The translations under genes and the position numbers were made by a program. The notes beneath the pieces are model-generated. The model had not been told where the DNA came from and made no database searches. It saw only the letters and a list, made by a program, of their open reading frames with translations. Below, piece by piece: positions 50,214 to 58,624 of a DNA stretch of 64,000 nt; positions within the stretch are counted from its first letter, which is position 1; each line of letters begins with the position of its first letter. Source of the stretch: Amycolatopsis eburnea (GTDB lineage Bacteria; Actinomycetota; Actinomycetes; Mycobacteriales; Pseudonocardiaceae); the NCBI RefSeq assembly GCF_003937945.1, contig NZ_RSEC01000058.1:992001-1056000 (forward strand), in the 5' to 3' direction.

Positions 50214-51242
50214 ATGATCAGCAGGAGAAGGTTCGGGCAGGCGTTCGCGGCGGGACTGGCGGCGACCTCCTTGGCGGCCTGCTCGTCCCCGGCCGCCGCC
50301 CCCGCCGCGGCCCCGGGCCCCGACCTGCGGGCCGGGTCTGGTGAGCACACTTCGCTCGGCGAGGTGAAGCACGCCGACGCCGGGGTGCTGAGCATGGCGT
50401 ACCACGAGTCCGGCCCGGCGACCGGGCAGCCGGTGGTGCTGCTGCACGGCTGGCCGTACGACCCGTACAGCTACGTCGACGTCGCGCCGATCCTGGCCGC
50501 CGCCGGCTACCGGGTGATCATCCCGTTCCTGCGCGGGTACGGCCCGACGGTGTTCAAGTCCGCCGCGACGGTCCGCAACGGCCAGCAGACGGCCGTGGCG
50601 CTCGACGTCATCGCGCTGCTGGACGCGCTCAAGATCGACAAGGCCGTCTTCGGCGGCTACGACTGGGGCGGCCGGACCGTCGACATCATCGCCGCGCTGT
50701 GGCCGGAACGCTGCAAGTCGATCGTCGCGGTGAGCGGGTACATCGTCACCAACCTGGCGGCGAACCAGAAACCCCTGGCGCCGCAGGCGGAACTCGGCTG
50801 GTGGTACCAGTACTACTTCGCGACCGAGCGCGGCCGGGCGGGCTACGCGGCGAACCGCCACGACTTCAACAAGCTGATCTGGAAGACGGCGTCCCCAGCC
50901 TGGCACTTCGACGACGCGACGTACGACCGCAGCGCGGCGGCGTTCGACAACCCGGACCACGTCGCCATCGTCATCCACAACTACCGCTGGCGCCTGAGCC
51001 TCGCTCCGGGCGAGCCGCAGTACGAGGCGTACGAACAGAAACTGGCCGCGGGAGCGACCATCGGCGTCCCGTCGATCACGATCGGCAGCGACTTCGACGG
51101 CGCGGCCAAGGACGGCAAGGCGTACCGCGCGAAGTTCACCGGCAAGTACGAACACCGCGTCTTCGACGGCATCGGGCACAACGTGCCGCAGGAAGCGCCG
51201 CGGCCGTTCGCCCAGGCGATCCTGGACGCCGACCGGATGTGA
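50214..51242 (+). CDS. Exported epoxide hydrolase / dehalogenase-like lipoprotein
   Basis: A 342-residue alpha/beta hydrolase with a combined Tat (RRRFGQAF) and lipobox (LAAC, Cys23) signal, so a folded, lipid-anchored surface enzyme. The HGWP motif is in VVLLHGWPYDPYSYVDVAP; the nucleophile is Asp in VFGGYDWGGRTV, which points to epoxide hydrolase or haloalkane dehalogenase chemistry rather than an esterase; the catalytic His is in FDGIGHNVPQEAP. Controlled by the activator element at 50118. Ends in a strong terminator. Confidence 0.88.
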   Translation: MISRRRFGQAFAAGLAATSLAACSSPAAAPAAAPGPDLRAGSGEHTSLGEVKHADAGVLSMAYHESGPATGQPVVLLHGWPYDPYSYVDVAPILAAAGYRVIIPFLRGYGPTVFKSAATVRNGQQTAVALDVIALLDALKIDKAVFGGYDWGGRTVDIIAALWPERCKSIVAVSGYIVTNLAANQKPLAPQAELGWWYQYYFATERGRAGYAANRHDFNKLIWKTASPAWHFDDATYDRSAAAFDNPDHVAIVIHNYRWRLSLAPGEPQYEAYEQKLAAGATIGVPSITIGSDFDGAAKDGKAYRAKFTGKYEHRVFDGIGHNVPQEAPRPFAQAILDADRM

Positions 51243-51243
51243 G

Positions 51244-51272
51244 AAAGGGGCCCGGAAGACCGGGCCCCTTTT
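51244..51272. terminator. Strong bidirectional Rho-independent terminator
   Basis: AAAGGGGCCCGG (51244-51255), loop AAGA, and its complement followed by TTTT (51260-51272) form a 12-bp stem with T-tracts on both strands. It ends both the exported hydrolase gene (stop 51242) and the convergent hydrolase gene (stop at 51272). Confidence 0.92.
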
Positions 51273-52042
51273 CAGCGGGTCGCGCGGTGGATGACGTCGA
51301 CGACGGCGTCGGGAGCCGCCGACGCGATCGCGTGCGGGGAGTCCACCTCGGTGATCGACGCGTGCGCGCGCCGGGCTTCGAAGCGTTCCGCCGCCGGGGG
51401 AATCGCGTTGTCGCGCGTCGCCACCAGTGCGTACTTCCGGATGCCCGCGGGCGCCGTGGCGAGGATCTTTTCGTCGAACGCCGCCGCCAGGATCGGGCGC
51501 TGGCCCGCCGCGGCGACCGCGGTGTCCAGGGCCGGGAGTCCCGCGGCGAACAGCGAGGGGTAGCTCGCCGCGTTCACGAACAGCTCCGGGCCGACCGCGT
51601 GCGTCGTCGACGGGCCGATCAGCGAACCCGGGAACTGGGCGTTCAGCTGCCCCGCCGTCTCACCCGCCTCCGGGATGAACGCCGCCGCGTAGACCAGAGC
51701 CTTCACCTCACGCGTCGAGCCCGCCAGCTCGCTGATCAGCAAGCCGCCGTACGAGTGCCCGACGAGGATCTTGGGCCCGGGCACCGCGTCCAGAACCCCT
51801 TGCAGCGACGCCACATCCGCCGCGACGCCGCGCAGCGGGACCGCCGGCACGAGCACCGGGTAGTGCTCGGCCAGCAGCCGCCGGGTCACCGGGGCCCACG
51901 CCGACGCGTCCTCGAACGCGCCGTGCACCAGCACGACCGTCGGTTTCGGGTGCGACGTCACGGCGGCGCCGGGGGTGGCGGCGGTGAGCACGCCCGCCCC
52001 GACGACCGCCGCGACGCCCAGGGCACCGAGCGCGCGCTTCAT
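51272..52042 (-). CDS. Exported alpha/beta hydrolase
   Basis: A 256-residue hydrolase with a signal peptide to about residue 28 (LGALGVAAVVGAGVLTAATPGAA). HGAF motif in VVLVHGAFEDASAWAPV, nucleophile Ser in ILVGHSYGGLLI, catalytic Asp region in YALVATRDNAIPP and His in EVDSPHAIA. It resembles the small esterases annotated as alpha/beta hydrolase fold or salicylate-esterase-like proteins. Its ATG overlaps the Ohr-family stop by one base (TGATG), so it is made from the same element-controlled transcript. Confidence 0.87.
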   Translation of the reverse strand: MKRALGALGVAAVVGAGVLTAATPGAAVTSHPKPTVVLVHGAFEDASAWAPVTRRLLAEHYPVLVPAVPLRGVAADVASLQGVLDAVPGPKILVGHSYGGLLISELAGSTREVKALVYAAAFIPEAGETAGQLNAQFPGSLIGPSTTHAVGPELFVNAASYPSLFAAGLPALDTAVAAAGQRPILAAAFDEKILATAPAGIRKYALVATRDNAIPPAAERFEARRAHASITEVDSPHAIASAAPDAVVDVIHRATR

Positions 52043-52473
52043 CACGCCACCGTCGCGTCGAGGGTGACCTCGATGTTGCCGCGCGTCGCCTTCGAGTACG
52101 GGCACACCTGGTGCGCGCCGTTGACGAGCTCGTCGGCCGTGGCCTGGTCGATGCCGGTCGCCTCCAGGTGCAGCACGGCGCTGAGCCGGAACTCGCCGGC
52201 GTCCGTGTCGTGGTGGAGGGTGACCTCCGCGACCACGGCGAGGTCGTTCAGCGGCACCTTCTTCGCGCCCGCGACCCGGCGCACCGCGCCGACGAAGCAG
52301 GACGCCCAGCCCGCCGCGAACAGCTGCTCCGGGTTGGTGCCGTCGCCCGCGCCGCCGAACGCCTTCGGGACGGCGAGGGTGACGTCGAGCGCGCCGTCGT
52401 CGGAGGTCGCGCGGCCGCCGTTGCGGCCCTCCGCGGTGGAGGTGGCGACGGCGGTGTAGGTCACTTCGGACAT
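52042..52473 (-). CDS. ohr: Organic hydroperoxide resistance protein (Ohr/OsmC family)
   Basis: A 143-residue thiol peroxidase subunit reducing organic (fatty-acid) hydroperoxides. The two redox cysteines are in LFAAGWASCFVGAVRRVA and GAHQVCPYSKATRGN, with the N-terminal YTAVATSTAEGRNGGRATSDDG typical of Ohr rather than YhfA-type OsmC. ATG at 52473. Instead of an adjacent MarR-type OhrR gene, its promoter bears the LuxR-group element (52527-52561), suggesting unusual control. Confidence 0.9.
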   Translation of the reverse strand: MSEVTYTAVATSTAEGRNGGRATSDDGALDVTLAVPKAFGGAGDGTNPEQLFAAGWASCFVGAVRRVAGAKKVPLNDLAVVAEVTLHHDTDAGEFRLSAVLHLEATGIDQATADELVNGAHQVCPYSKATRGNIEVTLDATVA

Positions 52474-52503
52474 GGTGTTCCTTTCAGCGGGTGACGCCAC
52501 CAC

Positions 52504-52561
52504 GCTAGGAATCCGGCCGCCGCCGCGGCGACCGTCGCCCGACGTCACCCGTGTAAGTCAC
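52504..52561 (-). promoter_or_regulatory. 35-bp activator element plus -10 box, ohr promoter
   Basis: On the minus strand the element runs 52561 to 52527 (GTGACTTACAC, CGTCGGG at positions 18-24, CGACGGTCGCC at 25-35), then 17 bp and CCTAGC at 52509-52504, 30 bases before the ATG at 52473. It overlaps the last codons of the ABC-F gene. Confidence 0.78.
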
Positions 52562-54137
52562 CGTTTTCCAGCCGCAGCCACCGATCGGCGCCGATCGCGG
52601 CCAGGAACCGTTCGTCGTGGCTGACGACGACGAACGCGCCCCGGAACGCGGTCAGCGCGCTCTCCAGCTGCCCGGTGCTGAGCAGGTCGAGGTTGTTCGT
52701 CGGCTCGTCGAGCAGCAGCAGCTGCGGCGCCGGTTCGGCGAACAGGACGCAGGCCAGCGTGGCGCGCAGCCGTTCCCCGCCGGAGAGCACGCCGACCGGC
52801 AGGTGCACGCGGGAGCCGCGGAACAGGAAGCGCGCCAGCAGGTTCATCCGCTGCGCCGTCGGCAACGCGGGTGCGGCCGCGGCCAGGTTCTCGGCCACGG
52901 AACGGTCGTCGTCCAGGAGGTCGAGCCGCTGCGAGAGGAACGCGATCCGGCCGTCGGCGCGGGTCACCGAACCGCCGTCGGGCTCGAGGTCGCCGCGCAG
53001 GATCCGCAGCAGCGTGGACTTCCCGGCGCCGTTCGGGCCGGTGAGCGCGATCCGCTCGGGGCCGCGGATCGCCAGGTCGACGCCGTCGCCGAAGAGGTCG
53101 CGTACCCGCAGGCCCTCGCCCACGAACAGCGTCCGGCCCGCCGGGACCACCGTCTGCGGCAGCTCCAGGCTGAGCTTCTGCTCGGTGCGCAGTTCGCGCT
53201 CGGCCTGGTCGAGCTTGGCCTTCGCGGCGCCGACGCGCGCCGCGTGCGTGCCGTCCGCCTTGGCCGCGGACTCCTGGGCGTTGCGCTTCATGGTGCCGGC
53301 GAAGATCTTGGGCAGCCCGGCGTTGCCGAGGTTGCGCGACGCCGTGCTCGCCCGGCGCGCGGCCCGTTCCCGCGCCTGCTGCATCTCCCGCTTCTCGCGC
53401 TTGACTTCCTGTTCGGCACTGCGGATGTTCTTCTCCGCGACCTCGCGCGCGGCTCGGACGGCGGCTTCGTACGCCGTGAAGTTCCCGCCGTAGAACCGGA
53501 TTTCGCCGCGGTCGAGCTCGGCGATCCGGTCCACCCGGTCGAGCAGCGCGCGGTCGTGGCTGACCACGAGCAGGCAGCCGGACCAGTCGTCGAGCACGCT
53601 GTACAGCTTGTGCCGCGCGGCCAGGTCGAGGTTGTTCGTGGGTTCGTCGAGCAGCAGCACGTCGGGGCGCTTCAGCAGCTGCGCGGCCAGGCCGAGCGAG
53701 ACGATCTGTCCGCCGGACAGCGTGCTCAGCGACCGGTCGAGTGCGACGTCGAGGCCGAGCCGGTCGAGCTGGGCGCGGGTGCGTTCCTCGACGTCCCAGT
53801 CGGTGCCGATGGTGGTGAAGTGCTCCTCGGCGGCGTCCCCGGCCTCGACGGCGGCGATGGCGCGCAGGACCGGTGCGACGCCGAGGACTTCGGCGACGGA
53901 GGGCTCGCCGGACAGGGGCAGGTCCTGCGGCAGGTAGCCGAGGACGCCGTCGGCGGTGGCACTGCCCGCCGTCGGCCGCAGCACCCCGGCGACCAGCTTG
54001 AGCAGCGTCGTCTTACCGGACCCGTTCGGCGCGACGAGCCCGGTGCGGCCGGCGGGGATGGTGGCGGAGAGGTGGTCGAAGACGGGGGTGTCGTCCGGCC
54101 AGGAGAAGGACAGGCCGGACAGGACGATTTCGGACAC
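52545..54137 (-). CDS. ABC-F protein (ribosome-associated, antibiotic-resistance type)
   Basis: A 530-residue soluble protein with two ABC ATPase domains and no membrane segments. Domain 1: Walker A APNGSGKTT, signature LSGGQIVSLGLAAQLL, Walker B VLLLDEPTNNLD. The linker between them is strongly charged and helical (VAEKNIRSAEQEVKREKREMQQARERAARR). Domain 2: TGPNGAGKST, LSGGERLRATLACVLF, LLLLDEPTNNLD. ABC-F factors bind the ribosomal E site and either protect against antibiotics or aid translation; this one resembles the actinomycete resistance group (OleB/TlrC-like in layout). GTG start at 54137. Confidence 0.88.
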   Translation of the reverse strand: MSEIVLSGLSFSWPDDTPVFDHLSATIPAGRTGLVAPNGSGKTTLLKLVAGVLRPTAGSATADGVLGYLPQDLPLSGEPSVAEVLGVAPVLRAIAAVEAGDAAEEHFTTIGTDWDVEERTRAQLDRLGLDVALDRSLSTLSGGQIVSLGLAAQLLKRPDVLLLDEPTNNLDLAARHKLYSVLDDWSGCLLVVSHDRALLDRVDRIAELDRGEIRFYGGNFTAYEAAVRAAREVAEKNIRSAEQEVKREKREMQQARERAARRASTASRNLGNAGLPKIFAGTMKRNAQESAAKADGTHAARVGAAKAKLDQAERELRTEQKLSLELPQTVVPAGRTLFVGEGLRVRDLFGDGVDLAIRGPERIALTGPNGAGKSTLLRILRGDLEPDGGSVTRADGRIAFLSQRLDLLDDDRSVAENLAAAAPALPTAQRMNLLARFLFRGSRVHLPVGVLSGGERLRATLACVLFAEPAPQLLLLDEPTNNLDLLSTGQLESALTAFRGAFVVVSHDERFLAAIGADRWLRLENGDLHG

Positions 54138-54192
54138 GCTGGAGACCTTTGCGGTGTGTGGCGGGAAAAATGGTCGACGAAAGCGGCCCGCG

Positions 54193-54233
54193 CCGGCACT
54201 GCCGGGGGCCTGCTGCTCCGGAGCTATCCGGAG
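54193..54233 (-). promoter_or_regulatory. Hairpin-rich leader of the ABC-F gene
   Basis: CCGGCACTGCCGG (54193-54205, 6+1+6 palindrome) and CTCCGGA-loop-TCCGGAG (54216-54233, 7-bp stem) lie 56-96 bases before the ABC-F start, where transcription attenuation leaders of resistance ABC-F genes are found. An attenuator is possible but no leader peptide is convincing. Confidence 0.35.
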
Positions 54234-54303
54234 ATGTCGAGGTCACCTGCCACACCCCGAACATAGCAGGGTTGATCGCCCGGGCGCCGGGTAACCGCCC
54301 CGG

Positions 54304-55326
54304 ATGCGCATCGTGGTCACCGGGGCGACCGGCAACATCGGGACCGGCGTGGTCGGCGCCTTGAGCGCCGACCCGCAGGTCGACAGCGTCGTCGGGCTGG
54401 CGCGACGGCCCGCCGACGGGATCGTCGTGGCCGACGTCGAGCGCGCCGACCTCGCGCCGCTCTTCCACGGCGCCGACGCGGTCGTGCACCTGGCGTGGCT
54501 GTTCCAGCCGGCCCGCCGGCCGGAACGCACCTGGCGCGCGAACGTCCTCGGCTCGATGCGGGTGTTCGAGGCGGTGGCCGCCGCCGGCGTGCCCAAGCTC
54601 GTCCACACGTCTTCGATCGGGGCGTACTCGCCGCGTGCGGACGACGAGCCGGTCACCGAGGACTGGCCGACGCACGGCTGGCCGGGAGCGGCCTACCCGC
54701 GGGAAAAGTCCTATTTGGAGCGTTACCTCGACGCGTTCGAGGCCCGCCACCCGGCCGTCGACGTCGTCCGGATGCGGCCGGGCTTCGTGTTCCAGCGCCG
54801 CGCGGCCACCGAGCAGCGGCGGTTGTTCGGTGGTCCGTTCGTGCCGGGTTCCCTGGTGCGGCCGGGGCTGCTCCCGGTGGTGCCGGACGTCCGCGGGCTC
54901 CGCTTCCAGGTGGTGCACACGGCCGACCTGGGCGACGCCGTCCGCCGCGCGGTGACGCGGCCGGTGCGCGGGCCGTTCAACATCGCGACCGGGCCGGTGG
55001 TGGATCCGCGGTTCGTGGCTTCGCTGCTGGGCGCCCGCACGATCCCGGTCCCCGCGCGCGTGGCCCGCGCGGCGGTGGACGCGGCCTGGCGCCTGCACGC
55101 GGTCCCGGCGACCCCGGGCCTGTTCGACGCGGTGCTGCGGCTCCCGGTCATGGACACCGGCCGCGCGGAGTCCGAATTGGACTGGCGGCCGCGGCACGAC
55201 GCGGAGGCCACGCTGAAGGAGTTCTTCGCCGGCCTGCGCGAAGGCGCGGGCGGGGACACGGCGCCGCTGGCCCCGGACCGCCACCGGCTGCGCGAGATCG
55301 CCACGGGGGTGGGCCGGAAGCCGTGA
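54304..55326 (+). CDS. NAD-dependent epimerase/dehydratase (extended SDR)
   Basis: A 340-residue SDR. Cofactor motif TGATGNIGTGV at the N-terminus, DAVVHLAW, catalytic Ser-Tyr-Lys set in LVHTSSIGAYSPR and a later AYPREKSYLERYL where Tyr and Lys are spaced slightly differently from the classical YxxxK. C-terminal substrate region includes VRMRPGFVFQ. It likely acts on a nucleotide sugar or similar carbonyl compound. Divergent from the ABC-F gene. Confidence 0.85.
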   Translation: MRIVVTGATGNIGTGVVGALSADPQVDSVVGLARRPADGIVVADVERADLAPLFHGADAVVHLAWLFQPARRPERTWRANVLGSMRVFEAVAAAGVPKLVHTSSIGAYSPRADDEPVTEDWPTHGWPGAAYPREKSYLERYLDAFEARHPAVDVVRMRPGFVFQRRAATEQRRLFGGPFVPGSLVRPGLLPVVPDVRGLRFQVVHTADLGDAVRRAVTRPVRGPFNIATGPVVDPRFVASLLGARTIPVPARVARAAVDAAWRLHAVPATPGLFDAVLRLPVMDTGRAESELDWRPRHDAEATLKEFFAGLREGAGGDTAPLAPDRHRLREIATGVGRKP

Positions 55327-55354
55327 GCCGGTCCCCGGACGGAGCCCGGCTGAG

Positions 55355-55570
55355 GTCCGCGTTGTCCACGGGCAGGAAGTCGGCCGGGCTGTCGTGGTCC
55401 ATCGCCAGGCCGAACACCCACAGCAGCACGTAGACCCCGCCGCCGAACATCTGGAACGCCCGGGAAGCGGCGTTGGCGCGCGCGGCCAGCACCCCCACCA
55501 CCAGGAACGCGACCCCGAACAGCAGCGCGGCCGTCCGGGCGGTACTGCGTCGAACTCGCACGTCCGCCAT
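55355..55570 (-). pseudogene. Decayed DUF4383 membrane-protein gene
   Basis: The frame starts like DUF4383 proteins (RRSTARTAALLFGVAFLVVGVLA) and then jumps to the late part of that family (FQMFGGGVYVLLWVFGLAMDHDSPADFLPVDNADL), missing the two central helices and the final helix. After about residue 72 the frame continues into the antisense of the epimerase gene with no conserved residues. An internal deletion and loss of the 3' end are the simplest reading. Confidence 0.6.
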
Positions 55571-55579
55571 GCGGTCCGG

Positions 55580-56776
55580 CTACCCCGCGGTGGCCTCGGC
55601 AACCGGCGCCAGTGCGCGCACCTCCTCCAGCACCCGCCGCAGCGGTTGCCCGGTCGCCTCCGCCGCGGCCCGGACCTCCTCGTACTCCGGCTGCGCCGTG
55701 ACCACCACCCCGTCGAGGTAGCCGCGCTTCACGCTCACCGGCGTGCCCCGGTAGTCGACCGTGACGCTGTCGCGCGGCAGGGAACGCCGCTCGACCGGGG
55801 ACAGGCGCAGGCCCAGGGTCGACGTGTGCGCGAAGATCGCCGCGCAGACGCCGTCGACGCGGTCGTCGGGCGCCAGCGTCGTGAGCACCACGCCGGGCCG
55901 GCCCTTCGGGGCGGTCACCGGGGTGCACCACGCGTCCGCCGCGCCCGCGCCGCGCAGGGCCGCCAGCACTTCGGGCCAGAGGCGGGGATCGAGGTCGTCG
56001 ACGGTCGTCTCGACGACGGTCATCGTCGAGCGCACCCACGACGGCGCCGGCGCCGACTCTTCGCCCACGACCACGCGGACGATGTTCGCGTGCCCGGGCG
56101 GGTCGGCCGTGCCCGCGCCGACGCCGACCTGCCGCGGGACGCACGCCGGCATCGGGCCGTACGCGTCGGCCAGCGTCACGAGCAGGGCGGCGCCGGTCGG
56201 GGTGCACAGCTCGCGGGCGGCCGGGTGGGCCGCGACGGGAACGCCGGTGAGCAGCGCGAGCACCGCCGGCGGGGGCACCGTCAGCCTGCCGTGCGCCGCG
56301 GTCACCGTGCCGCCGCCCACCGCGATCGGCGACACCGTGACGGTCGCTCCCAGCAGCCCCAGCATTTCCAGGCCGAGCGCGCAGCCGACGATGTCGACGA
56401 TCGCGTCCAGCGCGCCGACCTCGTGGAAGTGCACGCGCGCCGGCTCGATGCCGTGCACGGCGGCCTCCGCTTCGGCCAGCCTGCCGAACACCTTGGTGGC
56501 AAAGCCTTCCGCGGCGGCGGGCAGCCCGGCGGCGGCGATCAGCTCGAGGATTTCCGGCAGGTGCCGGGCATGTCGCGTCTCCGGCGCGTCGACGACCACC
56601 CGCCGCGCGCGCAACCCGTGCCGCCGCACCACTTCCGTGCGCAGCGCGACGTCGCCGACCGGCAGCCGCGACAGGCCGGCGAGGATCCCGTCGAAGTCCG
56701 CGCCCGCGTCGACCAGCGCGGCCAGCAGCATGTCGCCGGCGCACCCGTTGCCGGCGTCGATCCACGCGACCGTCAT
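55580..56776 (-). CDS. larC: Nickel-pincer cofactor biosynthesis protein LarC
   Basis: A 398-residue nickel insertase that places Ni into the pyridinium-dithiocarboxylate mononucleotide. Family features: AWIDAGNGCAGDMLLAALVDAG, VHFHEVGALDAIVDIVGCALGLEML, GLRLSPVERRSLPRDSVTV and CTPTGAALLVTLAD. In many species LarC is split by a programmed frameshift; here it is a single continuous frame. ATGA overlap with larB (56773-56776). Confidence 0.9.
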   Translation of the reverse strand: MTVAWIDAGNGCAGDMLLAALVDAGADFDGILAGLSRLPVGDVALRTEVVRRHGLRARRVVVDAPETRHARHLPEILELIAAAGLPAAAEGFATKVFGRLAEAEAAVHGIEPARVHFHEVGALDAIVDIVGCALGLEMLGLLGATVTVSPIAVGGGTVTAAHGRLTVPPPAVLALLTGVPVAAHPAARELCTPTGAALLVTLADAYGPMPACVPRQVGVGAGTADPPGHANIVRVVVGEESAPAPSWVRSTMTVVETTVDDLDPRLWPEVLAALRGAGAADAWCTPVTAPKGRPGVVLTTLAPDDRVDGVCAAIFAHTSTLGLRLSPVERRSLPRDSVTVDYRGTPVSVKRGYLDGVVVTAQPEYEEVRAAAEATGQPLRRVLEEVRALAPVAEATAG

Positions 56777-57465
56777 GACCGCACCGACTGCCGGGCCACG
56801 CGCGCGGCGGCCACGCCCGCGCCGAAGCCGTTGTCGATGTTGACCGTCACCACGCCGGGGGCGCAGCTGTTGACCATGGTGAGGAACGCGGTCAGCCCGT
56901 CGAGATGCCAGCCGTAGCCGACGCTCGTCGGCAGGGCGATCAACGGCGCCCCGCACAGTCCACCGAGGACGGTCGGCAGCGCGGCCTCCATCCCGGCGAT
57001 CGCGATCACGGCGTCGGCGGCGGCGATCCGGTCGCGTTCGGCCAGCAGCCGGTGCAGCCCGGCCACCCCGACATCGACGACGAGGTCCGGTTCCGCGCCG
57101 AAGACCGCCACCGTCGTCGCGCACTCCCGCGCGACCGGCAGGTCGGAGGTGCCCGCGCAGACGACCGCGACCCGGCCGCGCGGTGCGGGCAGCGGGCCGA
57201 GCGTCACCGTGCGCCCGACGTCGTCGATGTCCGCGCCCGGCAAGGTTTCCCGACACCGGGCCCGCGCTTCCTCGCCGACGCGGGTGGCGAGCACGGCGCG
57301 GGTGGGATGGGCTTGACACAACCGCGCGAGCGCCGCGCTGATCTGTTCGGGCGTCTTCCCCGCGCCGAACACCACTTCCGGATCCCCCGTTCGGACGGCC
57401 CGGTCCAGGTCCAGCCGGGCAAAGCCGAGATCCGCGATTGCCTCTGTCGATTCCACGTTCGACAC
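56773..57465 (-). CDS. larB: Pyridinium-3,5-biscarboxylic acid mononucleotide synthase LarB
   Basis: A 230-residue enzyme that carboxylates nicotinic acid adenine dinucleotide, the first step to the nickel-pincer cofactor. The PurE-like C-terminal domain shows VAVVCAGTSDLPVARECATT, VVDVGVAGLHRLLAER, VIAIAGMEAALPTVLGGL and ALPTSVGYG. GTG at 57465 is assumed; the next GTG at 57456 is also possible. Operon with larC; divergent from larE (139-bp gap). Confidence 0.9.
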   Translation of the reverse strand: MSNVESTEAIADLGFARLDLDRAVRTGDPEVVFGAGKTPEQISAALARLCQAHPTRAVLATRVGEEARARCRETLPGADIDDVGRTVTLGPLPAPRGRVAVVCAGTSDLPVARECATTVAVFGAEPDLVVDVGVAGLHRLLAERDRIAAADAVIAIAGMEAALPTVLGGLCGAPLIALPTSVGYGWHLDGLTAFLTMVNSCAPGVVTVNIDNGFGAGVAAARVARQSVRS

Positions 57466-57604
57466 GTTAGTGTTCTTCCGCTCCCTGTGTAAACTGCGCC
57501 GAGGGGAGTTCGCGGCGCGAACCAATGCCTTGATCGGGGGAACAGGTGCGCCTTTCTTTTGGACAATTGATCACCGGGTCGGCGCGACCAGGGGAAATGC
57601 GGCG

Positions 57605-58429
57605 ATGACCGCCGGAATCGAAGATCGGCTGCTGCGCGGGGTGCGGGAGCTGGGGAGTGTGGTGGTGGCTTTTTCCGGCGGGGTCGACTCGGCGCTGGTG
57701 CTGGCCGCGGCCGTGCGGGCACTGCCGGGGGAGCGCGTGCTGGCGGCGATCGCCGACTCGCCGAGCCTGGCGCGGGCCGAGCTCGCGGCCGCGCGGGAGT
57801 TCGCGGCGGGGATCGGCGCGGAGCTGGCCGAGGTCCCGGTCGCCGAACTGGCGTCGCCGGGCTACCGGGCCAACGCCGGCGACCGCTGCTACTTCTGCAA
57901 GCAGACCGTGCTGGGCGCGATCGGCGCGCTCGCTTCCCGGCGGGGGTTCGCGCACGTGGCCACCGGGACGCACGCGGACGACCACCGAGCGTTGCACCGG
58001 CCCGGCCTGCGGGCCGCGCGAGAGCTGCATGTCGCCGAGCCGCTGGCCGACGCCGGCCTGGGGAAACACGACGTTCGCGCGCTCGCGGCCGCCTGGTCAC
58101 TGTCCGTGTCCGACAAGCCGTCGACTCCGTGTCTCGCGTCACGTATCCAGGTCGGCGTGCCGGTCTCTTTACGGAGGTTGGGACTGGTGGAACGCGCCGA
58201 GATCGCCGTGGGCGCGCGGTTGGCCGAGGCGGGCATCCGCCCCCGCGACCTGCGCGTCCGGCTCCTCGGCCGGGGATTCCGGGTGGAGGTGGATACCCCT
58301 TCGCACGAGGCCGTCGAAGCGCGGCCCGGGCTCGCCGCGGCCGTGGTCGCGGAACTGGCCGGGCTGGGCTTGGCCGGTACCGGGGAGCTTTCGGTCTACC
58401 GCGCGCCGGCGCTCGCACCGCCGGGCTGA
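57605..58429 (+). CDS. larE: Sacrificial sulfur transferase LarE
   Basis: A 274-residue PP-loop ATPase that donates sulfur from its own cysteine to the cofactor precursor. PP-loop motif VVAFSGGVDSALVL at about residues 20-33, RCYFCKQTVLG, and the sulfur-donating Cys in TPCLASRIQVG, which is the sacrificial type rather than the [4Fe-4S] three-cysteine type. ATG at 57605 with AGGGGAA upstream. Divergent from larB-larC, with which it makes a complete cofactor pathway. Confidence 0.9.
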   Translation: MTAGIEDRLLRGVRELGSVVVAFSGGVDSALVLAAAVRALPGERVLAAIADSPSLARAELAAAREFAAGIGAELAEVPVAELASPGYRANAGDRCYFCKQTVLGAIGALASRRGFAHVATGTHADDHRALHRPGLRAARELHVAEPLADAGLGKHDVRALAAAWSLSVSDKPSTPCLASRIQVGVPVSLRRLGLVERAEIAVGARLAEAGIRPRDLRVRLLGRGFRVEVDTPSHEAVEARPGLAAAVVAELAGLGLAGTGELSVYRAPALAPPG

Positions 58430-58624
58430 CCGCGCTTTTCCGGCGTGCGGTGAATTGTGCCGCCGCCGATCGGGTCCGGGAAAAACTTTCGACCGCGCGG
58501 ACCGGCGACAGGTGATTCACCTTCGTCGCGGAGCGCGGTCGCCCAAAACACCGTGCTGCTTTTTCCGTTTTGCCGCGCGCATTTTTTCGCTATGTTCCGG
58601 TGAGACGGCGGGGGAGGATCGAAA

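Noticed and set aside
55148..55354. C-terminal half of the 140-codon frame starting at 55570
   Set aside because: It is antisense to the epimerase 3' end with no conserved residues, so only the first part was kept, as a pseudogene remnant.
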